From Chara braunii (taxonomy: Eukaryota; Streptophyta; Charophyceae; Charales; Characeae), in contig BFEA01000292.1 of the NCBI GenBank assembly GCA_003427395.1, positions 650,369 through 684,573 on the forward strand: a stretch of 34,205 nucleotides of DNA, in the 5' to 3' direction. Below are positions 10,515-19,479 of the stretch, piece by piece; the stretch's first letter is position 1; each line of letters begins with the position of its first letter. Made by a program: the position numbers and the translations under genes. The notes beneath the pieces were generated by a model, which was not told where the DNA came from, ran no database searches, and saw nothing but the letters and a program-made list of their open reading frames with translations.

Positions 10515-11576
10515 ATGAGTCATCGTCGCGTCTCCTACTTCAGCCTCCCCTCCAACATCCCCACCCTTTGGCAATCTGCGCGGGCTCCTACTCTCTCCTA
10601 CCGTGTTAAGGAGAACAGTGCGCCGCTATTGAGCGAGGAAAAGTGAGACGCGTGGTGGGAAGACTATATCGAGCTCGCTTTCTGTCTGTTGGAGAAAGAG
10701 TTCCTTTGATCAAAAGTGGCCCCGTTCGAAGAAGGACTCGAGCACCCAGAGGACAGCGTGGAGCTTCTGATCATCCAAGCCTGGAGAACGGCAGAGCAAG
10801 GTGATCTGCTGGGAATCGTATTCGGAAAGGTGGAGGAAGGTAATCTCGCCTTGATCACGGACGAATTGCAGGTGTTTCTGACTCAGCTGGTGGACGATCT
10901 GCCCCTGGACATCTTGTCGCACAGTGACAAGCAGCCTGGCACCCACGTGCTGTCTCGAACGCTCGAGCCACACCTTGTGTGGTCCACGTGTATGGAGATT
11001 GACGAGGACAACTGTCTCTATCCCTCCCAGGCGCTCTACCTGGACATCGACGTTACTGATCTCACGTTTTGGGACCCGATTGCGAGGCAAAACGTGGCGC
11101 AGGACGAGGAGATAGGGGGAGCAGACGAAGAGGAGGAAGAGGAAGAGCCATCGAGCGAAGAACGAGACGATCCAGACTACGTACCGGAAAGCGAAGCAGG
11201 GATAGCCGACGAATCGAGCCAACCGCGGGACGAGAACGAAGAGGAGGAAGAGGTGGAACCAGATGAGGAGGAAGAAGAAGGAAACAAGCAAGCGGAGTCG
11301 GAGTAGGAAGGATTCGAGGCCGAAGTGTGCGACGCAGCTCGAGAAAGAGCGCAAGAGCACAGAAAACGAAAGCACCAGGAGACCGCGGAGGGAAAGCGAC
11401 CCGCGACAAACGATCCGTCGATCGGGGACCCGTGGCGTCATCCAGAGCTGCCAGAAGAAGAGGAAGATGGAACCGCAGCAGAGGGATCACGAAGCAGAAG
11501 AAGAAGAAGTGAATCGCCAGTTCCCTCCGGCTGCGTGTCCTATGAACGGAGAACTGGTGAAATTCAACGCCGTTGA
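10515..11576 (+). pseudogene. Acidic, Arg/Ser-rich protein B, interrupted by a DNA transposon
   Basis: A continuous reading frame broken by TGA at 10644 and 10707 (CGA/Arg fits both) and TAG at 11304 (CAG/Gln fits). The first half is globular-looking, with Trp-rich and Leu-rich helices. From about 11100 it becomes a long Glu/Asp tract, followed by a basic Arg/Lys and Arg-Ser tail. The nested transposon enters at 11530/11531, so the apparent C terminus up to 11576 is transposon sequence. The original frame resumes after the right target duplication at 13372 and reaches TAG at 13484. No known domain is recognised. An acidic tract followed by a basic tail suggests a nucleic-acid- or histone-binding protein, which is inference only. 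Confidence 0.5.
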
Positions 11577-12369
11577 ACCCGTTCAAAGGGCCCGGGGGCC
11601 CCGTTAAATCGCGTTTAACGATAAAACGGGCGTGTTCCGTTCAATTTTGAAAAACGGAACCGGCGCGTTGGGCCTCGGAAACGTGGCCCTTCGCGCCCAA
11701 AAACTAAAAACAAGAAAAAAAAATTAAAAATTTGACCCCTACTAACAGGGTGGGGTGGCCAAACATTCCCCTCCCTCCCGAAATTCAAACTGCATGGGGG
11801 TAAAAAGTAAGGGCCCCCTACTCACCACATGCACAGAAGACAAAACATATGGCGATGCATTATTCCAAGTTCTAGCAGAAGATCCATTCTTTTTTTTTTT
11901 TTTTTTTTTTTGAAAGCCCAAGGTCTTGTAGAGGCCAAGGATCAGACCCCCTGTCCCTACTATCCTACCTTACTGTGACCAGCACTCAGGACCATCACCC
12001 TACCAGTATTGAGGGTAACTTCAACCAGACAGCAATGACAAGCACCAGGGGCTAGGTCCCACTGGCAACGGGATATGCTAGAAACGAGTTTGTGGGGCAG
12101 TTGAGTGACCCAAATCCTGCCATGCAGTACTCATGATCCCACAGTCAGTGCAAAGAAAGCTTCCCGCATGAATCTTTTCAATCGGTTGGGGGTGTGGCCA
12201 ACCCCAAATGAGGTTAGGGTCGGCCGTAGCCCACTGGATAGAAGATATTCAGCATTTTACTTGCTGTTGTGCAATTATCTCATTGGGTGCAACCCTTCTT
12301 CAATCACGAGGTATATGGAGGGTGTCAGGATCACTTCAAACAGAAGTCAATTTTGTTCCAAGAAAATAT

Positions 12370-12835
12370 GGCGGTTACTTCGTTCACTGTTTTTGCAACC
12401 GCAACCATCAGATCATTTGTGATCTGAGGGTTGGGAAACACTCTGCCGTGATTTCCGGTGGGATGACTATGTTTTTTTTTTTTTTTTTGGCCTTTTTCCT
12501 GTTTCTCAGCCCAGAAATTCGTAATGAACCTGTCTGGCCGCTGCCACTCAGTGTCACACTAGATCGGCACCGCTCCTATCTGACTGCTAATGGGACCTCG
12601 CCCCAGGGGCATGGTCCCATTAGCAGACGGATTGGAGTGTGGCCGATCGAGTGTGACACTGAGTGGCAGCGACCTGACAGGTTCATTACGAGTTTCTGGG
12701 CTGAGAAAACAGGAGAAAGGCAAAAAAAAAACAAAAAAAAACAGAGACCTCCCACTGGAAATCACAGCATAGTACTTCCAGCCATCAGATCATTTGTGGT
12801 GGTTGCAACAACAGTGAACAAAGCAGGCCAAATCA
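12370..12835. repeat. Long hairpin (foldback) inside the DNA transposon
   Basis: The sequence is an inverted repeat of about 220 bases per arm centred near 12606, with almost no spacer: TGCTAATGGGACC at the centre is answered by GGTCCCATTAGCA. The arms include a T-run at 12471-12488 answered by interrupted A-runs at 12722-12741, and outer parts around CCATCAGATCATTTGTG on the left that recur inverted on the right near 12790. It may be a nested foldback MITE or the natural core of the transposon. If transcribed it would form a long double-stranded RNA. Confidence 0.85.
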
Positions 12836-12867
12836 GGGAGTCTACCCAGCAGGGAGTCTACCCAGCA
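12836..12867. repeat. 16-bp tandem duplication
   Basis: AGGGAGTCTACCCAGC is present twice in direct succession, just outside the right arm of the hairpin. It is probably a slippage product. Confidence 0.7.
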
Positions 12868-13160
12868 AGATTACCTAAGCAATGCAGGCCAAAAAAAATG
12901 TTGTTTATAGTTTTGATATTTTTAAAAATACACGAAGTTATAAAAAAAAACAATTTTTTTTTTTTTGTTGTACATCTTTAAAAGATCTACAACCCTGTAT
13001 TTTTTATTTTATTTTTTCTGTTTTTTTTTTAGCCCTTAAAAAATCTTTGTGAAACCCAAAAAAAAAAGACTCATGTCATTTCTTGTTTTTGTTTTTGTAA
13101 TTGTGCTTACATTTTTTATTTTTTTTAAATATATTAAAAGCTCAAAAAATAAAAATAAAA

Positions 13161-13201
13161 ATATGGGGTCGTAGACCTCGAAAAGAATTACGACCCCATA
13201 T
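13161..13201. repeat. Perfect 13-bp stem-loop followed by a T-run
   Basis: ATATGGGGTCGTA at 13161-13173 pairs perfectly with TACGACCCCATAT at 13189-13201 across a 15-base loop, and a run of T follows. It lies inside the DNA transposon. It resembles a terminator in shape, but in a eukaryotic transposon it is more likely a structural subterminal feature. Confidence 0.6.
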
Positions 13202-13463
13202 GTTTTTTTTTTTTTTTCGAGTATATTTTGCCTAGGAAAACAATCATTGCAGACCCTGTTTTTCCCCGTCCAACGCGCATTTGAACAGGCGTTGAACGCG
13301 AACTCAACGTGCGTTCAATAATTCAACGCGGAACCCGCGTTGAATCCAAAATCGGACACACAGCCCTCCGGCTCCCCGTCCCGATCCTCCATTCGTTTAC
13401 ATCAAGATCTCGGCGTTCGGGCTTCACCCCCGGTCGTTCTCTCGCTGACCCCATGCCTACCTA

Positions 13464-13943
13464 ATGCTTACCCGTCTTCCCGATAGACCCCCGTTCCCCG
13501 ATGGTTGGTGTCCTTTCCCCCATCACCTTTTCTACCATCTCTATGCTACCCGCCTTCTAGTCTCCGTTTATCCGCATGCCACCGCCCGTTCTGTGGTTGA
13601 TTCCTTTCTCCTTCACGTGCTGCTGTTAAGCGCAGACTGGCGGGAATATAACCACGTAGAAATATACTGTATTATATCTGGAACTATTCCCGCCTGCGAA
13701 AACTACGAAGATTTTCGCGCCGCTCTGCGACGGACCCTTTCCACCATTTACCGCGACTACATCGCGGCTTTTCGCCATCTCCATGAGGTCCCTCGCTTCC
13801 CCCACATCCATCGGTCCTTCCACTACGCTACCCTTCCTGATTTCGCCTCTTACGCCATCAATCGATTCATGCCCCCTCTTCCCCTAAACCATCCGCCACC
13901 TCCACCGTCAGTGATTCGACTCCCATTCCCCAGGAACGTCTAG
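13464..13943 (+). CDS. Hypothetical protein C, last frame of the retrotransposon
   Basis: A 159-residue frame starting with ATG at 13464, overlapping the resumed end of frame B in another frame and ending about 270 bases before the 3' LTR. It is rich in aromatic residues and His. The middle is helical, with an Arg-rich helix (RAALRRTLSTIYRDY), and the C terminus is a Pro-rich tail. I do not recognise it. Its centre loosely recalls the C-terminal half of protein A (hydrophobic strand, Gly-x-Ile, then a helix with Arg-Thr-Leu), but this is too weak to call homology. No envelope features are seen. Confidence 0.45.
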   Translation: MLTRLPDRPPFPDGWCPFPHHLFYHLYATRLLVSVYPHATARSVVDSFLLHVLLLSADWREYNHVEIYCIISGTIPACENYEDFRAALRRTLSTIYRDYIAAFRHLHEVPRFPHIHRSFHYATLPDFASYAINRFMPPLPLNHPPPPPSVIRLPFPRNV

Positions 13944-14217
13944 GGTCTAGGGTCTACCCTCCTGCTGCACTGATGTATGGCTAATGGACATGTGTCATAA
14001 CAGCGGCACGTGTAATCCCCCTCCTTGGATCGTCAAAGGCCCTCCTTGAGGATTTAGTAGTAGAGTTGTGTTTGCCACATGGGATGACGTCCACACTCAT
14101 TCGAACGGTAAGTGGGATAGATGGAAGAGCTCCGCGTGTCGATCGATTAGAGAAATCGACACGTGTCGACAAGCAAGCAGGAACTTGCTAATATTGGAAC
14201 CCCCTGGGCGTCACATA
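13944..14217. other. Retrotransposon leader to the 3' LTR
   Basis: Non-coding. The polypurine tract expected just before a 3' LTR is not visible. Instead TGGGCGTCACA at 14205-14215, identical to the terminal 11 bases of the LTR, lies two bases before the LTR start. Confidence 0.4.
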
Positions 14218-15334
14218 TATGACGAACCACTTTCTGTAACGCGCGACTTTCTGCGTGGTTGCAATAAGGGGTCCTAAGTTGGTAAGGTTGGGCCAATTAC
14301 GGGAGTTCGGGATCAGTGGGAAATTGCATCAGTGTCCTTGCCTTTTTCTCTTTTCCGTCGCTTCTTTTCGAATGGCTGGGTTCGGAGCTGGGCGTGTTCT
14401 GGGATGGCCGGTTGATAGATTGGTCGGTTGGATGGCTGCCGCGCCTCCGCTCGCGCGATTATTAAATGTTGACGTCATTTCTTTCGCTTCGGTTTCGATC
14501 TTTTGGGCGCGGACATCGCACGGGAGTTTGCCTTGTTCTTTTGGAATTTTTCTTTTAAATCTTTTTCGAATTTTGTCGAACCCTTATGGCTCTCGGAATT
14601 TCGGACTTTCTTCCCGGAACCTATACTTTTGCTTTTCGCATTAGTTAGGAATTTAGGAATTTTGTAATTAGGATTTTCTTTTGCCGCGCAGCGCCCCTAC
14701 TTGCTTACGCGCTTCTTTTTGCGGCTGCAACGGAATTCGGATGAGCCGGCGCCTTTAATCGGGTGTGTAACTGTAATCTTGGGTTGGCGCCATTGTAACT
14801 GTATCTTTCTTCTTGCTCTTTGTCCTTCCCGCCCTCCTTCTGTTTTTTTTGCTGCATTTTTGAAACTACGGACTGCATGCTCAGATTGAGGGCGCCCGCG
14901 GCCCGGTCATGCAGAATGTAGGCACTCCCTCTCTAATCTCCCCTCTAAGTCTTGGTAATTCCGTGTTCTTCGCGCATGCATGCACGCTATAAATTCCGGC
15001 TTCGCGATTAGTTAGCTCTCTTAACCAGCTGTTGGAAACTCGGAGTTGCGCGATCATGAAGGGTCGGCACACTAGCGAAGTAAGAGGTGACTAGAGCAGG
15101 AGTCGGGCGACCCAACGAGCTGGTGCCGAACGCGCGGGGTCGACGTGGACCACGACGGACTGTGAGCACGGGCGAACCTGACGGGTGAGGGAGGACTAAG
15201 CGGGGTGACGACTTCGTGGGTTGGTGCGTGACGATGGACTGTCCGCATCGGAGAAGAAGAGAGAAGAAGAGAGAGTTGAGGTTGATGGATGCGGTTCTGC
15301 TGTTTCTTTTGTCTCTTCCCCCTCTCTATCTGTG

Positions 15335-15342
15335 TATATAAA
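15335..15342 (+). promoter_or_regulatory. Candidate TATA box of the 3' LTR
   Basis: TATATAAA at the position equivalent to 2753-2760 in the 5' LTR, with the same pyrimidine-rich stretch before it. In this copy it could drive outward transcription toward 16.6 kb. Confidence 0.4.
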
Positions 15343-16246
15343 TTTTGATTGTTGCACGGGGCGGTTTGCCCGTTCTTGCTTTCATTTCCGCTTTCTGGAA
15401 TCTGGACTTGGGTTTTTGCTCACACTTGTCCTTGCGATCTTTGTCTCGATTGCATTATGTGTATGTTGCTGAGCGAGCAGATGTATGGATGCCATGATTA
15501 ATCATTTGTCCTTCTGTCAAATCTTTGCCTGTACCTGATGCAGTTGTAAATGGGATAAGAATTTGGCCCCGATAGCGATTTGTTCTCGTTTTTGCTTGTC
15601 TCACGATTGGGTTGTGGTGTGGTTGCATCTCGCATAACCGAAACTTACGGAGCAATTAGACGATCCGATGTCTGGCCCCGCGAATGCCGCGCGAGGACAC
15701 GTGTAATCGCGATCCGAATCGCCCCACTACACACATTCCCGTGCGTTGATTCGCCCACCCAAAGAGATTCGCGGCGGAACCATCACCCCGTACGAGCACG
15801 CTGAGGCGCAACTAAGTTCGCCTGTCCTGCACGTGTTCGCGCGCGGTGACGATAACCCGACCAGAGTTATCCCATATACGATGACACCATGACGCGATCT
15901 TGGAGCTCAGACTCGTCCTACGACCCAGATTATTTCACCCTTTGGATAAACGAACTCCTAAGGCAGCGATACCCCTGTCACACGGAGAATCTACTATGTC
16001 CGCGGGAGTTCCACTGCGCCACCTCTAGCGACCCCCGGTGCTCTGATTTCCCTTCTCCCGACCATACCTACTACTTCATCCACCCGGGATTTGTCGTCAT
16101 CAGCACCAGTTTCCCTCCCTTTCGCCTTCTTCTCCCGTATCATCAACTTAGTGTCGTTTTGTGGCTGGCCATAGCCCCCTATTGGCTCAGCATGCCCTGC
16201 GGAAATTGTCGACGTGGAGACGAACGGAGAACCCCGGAATTCCGAA

Positions 16247-16308
16247 GGCCCAACTCAAACACGCGGCGGCCTCCGACGGCCCAACTCAAACACGCGGCGG
16301 CCTCCGAC
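16247..16308. repeat. 31-bp tandem duplication, 3' LTR only
   Basis: A unit beginning GGCCCAACTCAAACACGCGG occurs twice (16247 and 16278). The 5' LTR has one copy near 3667. The two 3' copies are identical, so the duplication came after insertion or in the last replication cycle. It shifts the LTR-internal open frame. Confidence 0.9.
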
Positions 16309-16551
16309 GGCCCAACCTTTCGGGACCACCTCCTCCGCGGAGGGACTTCCCCGTAAGCCGTCGCCCACAGTACCCAGGCCCCATCGGGCCTTGAGTCCCT
16401 TGCGCCTGTGCCCATTATTCTCCTAATTGCATTCATACCCCTAAGACTCTTCCACTTTCCCAAAAATCCTTGGCACACCCCATTTCGCACTTCCAGGCCC
16501 ACATCCCACTCCGATCAGGAAGTCGCGCTGGGCGTGAGGTTGGGCGTCACA

Positions 16552-16889
16552 AGATCCTTCCATAGCAGTTTGAATTGGGTTGCCTGTTCCGTGAGGTCTT
16601 CAGGCAGTACCGCCTGCCACCTTGAGACTGCGACTGCTGCCGGTATTCTGGTACAGCGGCGTGCCAGCCCGTAACCCATTCTCGCCGTGCAGTCTGCCAT
16701 TGGCTAAAGGCCCGAGGGAGCGGTCCATCTGGAGGTACTGACCCTGCTCCAGGCCAGCGGGTCAATTCTCAGCTCTTGGAGAGGAACCTGGCCTATCCAG
16801 GAACAGCCAGGGGAGGAGGTCATTATGCAATTGTATAACCCCGCCCAGATTCGGGTGGCCAAACTCAAGGAAGCAGTGTGACCGGCATC

Positions 16890-16890
<1 letters not shown>
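16552..16890. other. Non-coding flank, no gene seen
   Basis: Sequence immediately 3' of the retrotransposon. No domain, RNA gene or element boundary is recognised, apart from the AGAT target duplication at 16552-16555. Confidence 0.5.
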
Positions 16891-16925
<35 letters not shown>

Positions 16926-17222
16926 GGCAATGACCTTGAGGTATTATCATCGGATTAACCAGCCCAGGTAAATTCAATCTTGTGTCTGATCTGACAACGG
17001 TGGCCTTTTCAGCCCAGGGTGGCCTGATAGCCTTAGGGTGGCCTCATAGCCTTTAGGGATCCCCCACCGGGGGCCACCGGGCAAGGGACAGCCGGTAACA
17101 GAGGGACCGAGCATCATCTGAGTGGCCAGTCGCTGTGCCTCCCTGAGTACCCCTCCCCCTATGAACATCAGCAGAGACTACTTTTTAATGCCAATTGGGG
17201 GGACACACGGGCTATCTCTAGG
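16891..17222 (-). mobile_element. SINE-like retroposon with poly(A) tail, minus strand
   Basis: Read on the minus strand, the body ends with a poly(A) tail (31 T on the plus strand at 16891-16921). The minus-strand body from 17222 down aligns with 30290-30570: both have CCTAGAGAT near the start, GGCACAGCGACTGGCC in the middle and GATTGAATT-like sequence further on. The last 60 bases before the tail also resemble the repeat at 24310-24358. The 5' head lies in the assembly gap. I infer a tRNA-derived SINE because the related copy at 30182 has a tRNA-like head. Confidence 0.55.
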
Positions 17223-17373
17223 NNNNNNNNNNNNNNNNNNNNNNNNNNNNNNNNNNNNNNNNNNNNNNNNNNNNNNNNNNNNNNNNNNNNNNNNNNNNNN
17301 NNNNNNNNNNNNNNNNNNNNNNNNNNNNNNNNNNNNNNNNNNNNNNNNNNNNNNNNNNNNNNNNNNNNNNNNN
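17223..17373. other. Assembly gap (151 N)
   Basis: An unbroken run of N. It falls inside repeat DNA and probably hides the head of the SINE-like copy on its left. Confidence 0.99.
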
Positions 17374-17500
17374 TTCTATATTCTTCTCTCAACTTCTGTT
17401 TCTTTTACCTTCCACTACCTGCTCCTAAGACTATCTAGAGGGGACCCCTGCAAGCATAGTTTCCTCTCTCTGTGAAGGGGAGATTTCATGTTGCCCCTTG
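17374..17500 (+). repeat. Dispersed repeat shared with 30046-30160
   Basis: Features in common, in order: a CT-rich start, CACTCCTAAAGAT-like sequence, ACCCTGCAAGCA-like sequence and an AAGGGGA run. The two copies are in the same orientation. At 30 kb this repeat sits immediately before the tRNA-headed SINE-like element. Confidence 0.5.
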
Positions 17501-17596
17501 CCCCTAATGGTAAAGGTATAGGGTTGGGGCCGCCCGTGGGGGTCTGACTAACACAAAGACCGAGGCCTGCCAGTAGCTGTGCCTCCCTTTCTCATC

Positions 17597-17902
17597 GTCC
17601 CCCACCCTCCATCAAGTAGCAGCAGAGGCTATGGCCAACACTCTCCCACACACCACACACAACCCACTCGCGCTCACACTCACACCCGTGTTGGTCATAG
17701 ACCCCGCTAATGCCGATCAGGGGTATCCAGAGGACTATCACAGTCCGTTGTCCCCCACCCTCCATCGAGTAGCAGCAGAGGCTATGGCCAACACTCTCGC
17801 ACACACCACACACAACCCACTCGCGCTCACACTCACACCATGTTGGTCATAGACCCCGCTAGTACCGATGAGGGGTATCCAGAGGACTATCATCGGTCGT
17901 GG
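17597..17902. repeat. 153-bp tandem duplication ending in a T-run
   Basis: A unit starting GTCCCCCACCCTCCATC at 17597 repeats at 17750 with few differences. Each holds a CA-rich stretch (CACACACCACACACAACCCA) and ends CCAGAGGACTATCA. A run of 21 T follows at 17903-17923. The segment GTAGCAGCAGAGGCTAT resembles the SINE-like body at 17165-17182, so this may be a rearranged copy of that family. Confidence 0.85.
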
Positions 17903-17923
17903 TTTTTTTTTTTTTTTTTTTTT

Positions 17924-18204
17924 CACGGGTCGGTCTTTGTTGCCGCGCGTCGGGCGTTGCGTGGCGTTATCTGCGTTGAGACATGCTTGTAAAGCATGAA
18001 TGCAGACGGAAAAGAGGCTGGGTTCATACTTCGTTACAATTAGCCTACCACAAGCGGGTTCCCTCCGGAAGCGCGAGGCCCCACGTCACCACGTGTACCT
18101 TCGGACTTTTTCGCGTGAACTATGACCACTGTGTGTGGGAGCAGTTTAGGACACGCATCGTGGTACAGCTCTTTCTCGCAGGAAATAACTATGGGGCCTA
18201 GTGT
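17924..18204. other. Unannotated stretch before the palindrome
   Basis: Nothing is recognised. It lies outside the left end of the large palindrome. Confidence 0.4.
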
Positions 18205-18422
18205 TTTGGTGGCATGAATTGGACCGTCAGCTGAGTTGCCATCTCAGAGGCGCGGAATGCAGAACACGAAAACGACGAGGTGGATCATCTTCCCGCTCTT
18301 TGCGCAATGCAAGTTCAATCTCCTCCGCCCATATCAGAGAAGTTCCCAAATTGCCCCTCGAGGGAGCGCCATCGCAGCAGAGAGGACCGACATGTCGACA
18401 AATTTCCCCCGCTCCCTCCCTC

Positions 18423-18423
<1 letters not shown>

Positions 18424-18460
<37 letters not shown>

Positions 18461-18466
18461 TGTTTC
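18424..18466. repeat. GT microsatellite
   Basis: About 20 GT units with one TA interruption. The mirror position in the other arm (29319-29378) is a CA repeat, so the microsatellite predates the inverted duplication or arose at a shared seed. Confidence 0.95.
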
Positions 18467-19040
18467 CCCGCTTCGTCTCCGTTCTCCTTTTCCCGCCCTA
18501 CGTCCGGTCCACCCCCTCTCCTCGCGCAGGTCTCGCCTGCCTTCCCTCCCGACCTCCACTCCAGTCCGAAAACCTTCGGGCAGGTACCGCCCGCCATGAA
18601 GTAACAATGATCGGACGCGCCAGGCCCTCTGCCTCTCGGGCTGGGCAGCGGTCGTTCAATCCCGTTCGTCATTGTGAGCGCCGGAATGGTGGGCGGGAAA
18701 GTACCGGCCTGGACGAATTTTGATTTCGTTATGCAACGAGCATTGGCGGGTGATCATGGCGCCGCGTATAGCAAGTCCGCCTGCTGCGTTCCTGTTGCCA
18801 AGCATACACACGATGAAGTGTACGCATACACTTGGCGCCTATGGAAAATTCCTAACACCATCTGTTTCATCGGCCAGACCGATTCCATGCGTCAGATAGC
18901 TACCCAGCAGCGATGCCACGACCTTCACTCTTATAAAGCTGCGCTTGACTGACCCAGCTTGCAGATTGAAGTGCGCCGCTTCTTCCATCGTGCGAACGTC
19001 GAGGCTGTCGAGCAAGTGTAGAAGGAGGCTGTGTGGTCAG

Positions 19041-19048
19041 TATATAAG
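19041..19048 (+). promoter_or_regulatory. Candidate TATA box of the left GH16-like gene
   Basis: TATATAAG, followed by GGAGGAGCGAGC, lies about 430 bases before the proposed start codon. The paralogous site in the right arm reads TATATCAG, so that copy has lost the match. The long distance would imply a long 5' untranslated region. Confidence 0.4.
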
Positions 19049-19479
19049 GGAGGAGCGAGCTTGAGCTGAGACCAGGCGGTCCATGAACAGCCCACGCACG
19101 AGGAAGGGGTTCAGCTTTCCTCTGAGCATAATTTATGGACATAGCTTGTCGAGTGTTATGTGGACCAGTCCTGCAGCTGAGCAGACGTCCTACGGGTTGC
19201 TGCCTAGCATGGTCTCCACGTAATCTCTGACGGAGCTGTTCTCGCTCAGTTTTTGTTCTGCACTTGGCGGGAAGATCAAGCAAACGCCGCTTGAATCGGA
19301 TTGCACAGCTGGAGCCACCAGTGGCCAACGCTCCACCATTTTGGAAGCCGTCCCTGCCCATCCGCTAGCCTTCCTCCCTTCGTCCTCTCACGGCACTTCC
19401 TTCCCCTCGATTCGCTCCGGATCATCCTTTTCTTGCTGCCGGTCATTTGGGAGGCTTTCCGCGTCACGTACAGTCGTGG

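Larger units (their letters stand above)
11531..13363. mobile_element. Non-autonomous TIR DNA transposon with 8-bp target duplication
   Basis: The ends are CTGCGTGTCC at 11531-11540 and GGACACACAG at 13354-13363, inverted repeats matching at 9 of 10 bases. CCCTCCGG is repeated perfectly outside both ends (11523-11530 and 13364-13371). Removing the element and one duplication restores the frame of protein B, which confirms the boundaries. Both ends are crowded with short GCGTTGAA/TTCAACGC-type motifs (11561-11660 and 13271-13345). No transposase is encoded. An 8-bp duplication fits hAT, P or Zisupton/KDZ-type superfamilies; the terminal bases do not decide. The interior is A/T-homopolymer-rich with a long hairpin. 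Confidence 0.85.
1614..16551 (+). mobile_element. Ty3/gypsy LTR retrotransposon, nearly full length, decayed
   Basis: Two direct repeats of about 2.3 kb (1614-3930 and 14218-16551) bracket gag, protease-RT-RNase H and integrase in Ty3/gypsy order, with integrase after RNase H. The LTR termini are the inverted repeat TGTGACG...CGTCACA; the second base of the 3' LTR has become A. The 4-bp sequence AGAT lies directly outside both ends, so this is a single insertion. The 14.9-kb length includes a later 1.83-kb DNA transposon. The copy is dead: gag has three stops and a frameshift, RT-RNase H has one stop, integrase one and the middle env-position frame three. No chromodomain is seen after integrase, but a PHD-type finger precedes it. 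Confidence 0.95.
14218..16551 (+). repeat. 3' LTR
   Basis: Collinear with the 5' LTR over its whole length. It starts TATGACG, where the 5' copy has TGTGACG, and ends GGGCGTCACA. It keeps the TATA-like site at 15335-15342. Compared with the 5' LTR it lacks about 20 bases near 14885 and has an extra 31-bp tandem copy at 16278-16308. AGAT follows directly at 16552-16555. Confidence 0.95.

Noticed and set aside
4262-11306. UAG read as glutamine (alternative genetic code)
   Set aside because: Five TAG sit where Gln fits, but three CGA-to-TGA changes and frameshifts accompany them, and the transposase frame uses TAG as its terminator. Decay explains all of it more simply.
10716-11586. Long minus-strand frames opposite the acidic protein (243 and 174 codons)
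   Set aside because: Leu/Phe/Arg-rich shadow frames opposite a Glu/Lys-rich tract; no motif or start context, and the plus frame is continuous with element order.
13161-13225. Rho-independent-style terminator
   Set aside because: A stem followed by a T-run has that shape, but the setting is a eukaryotic transposon; it is listed only as a stem-loop.
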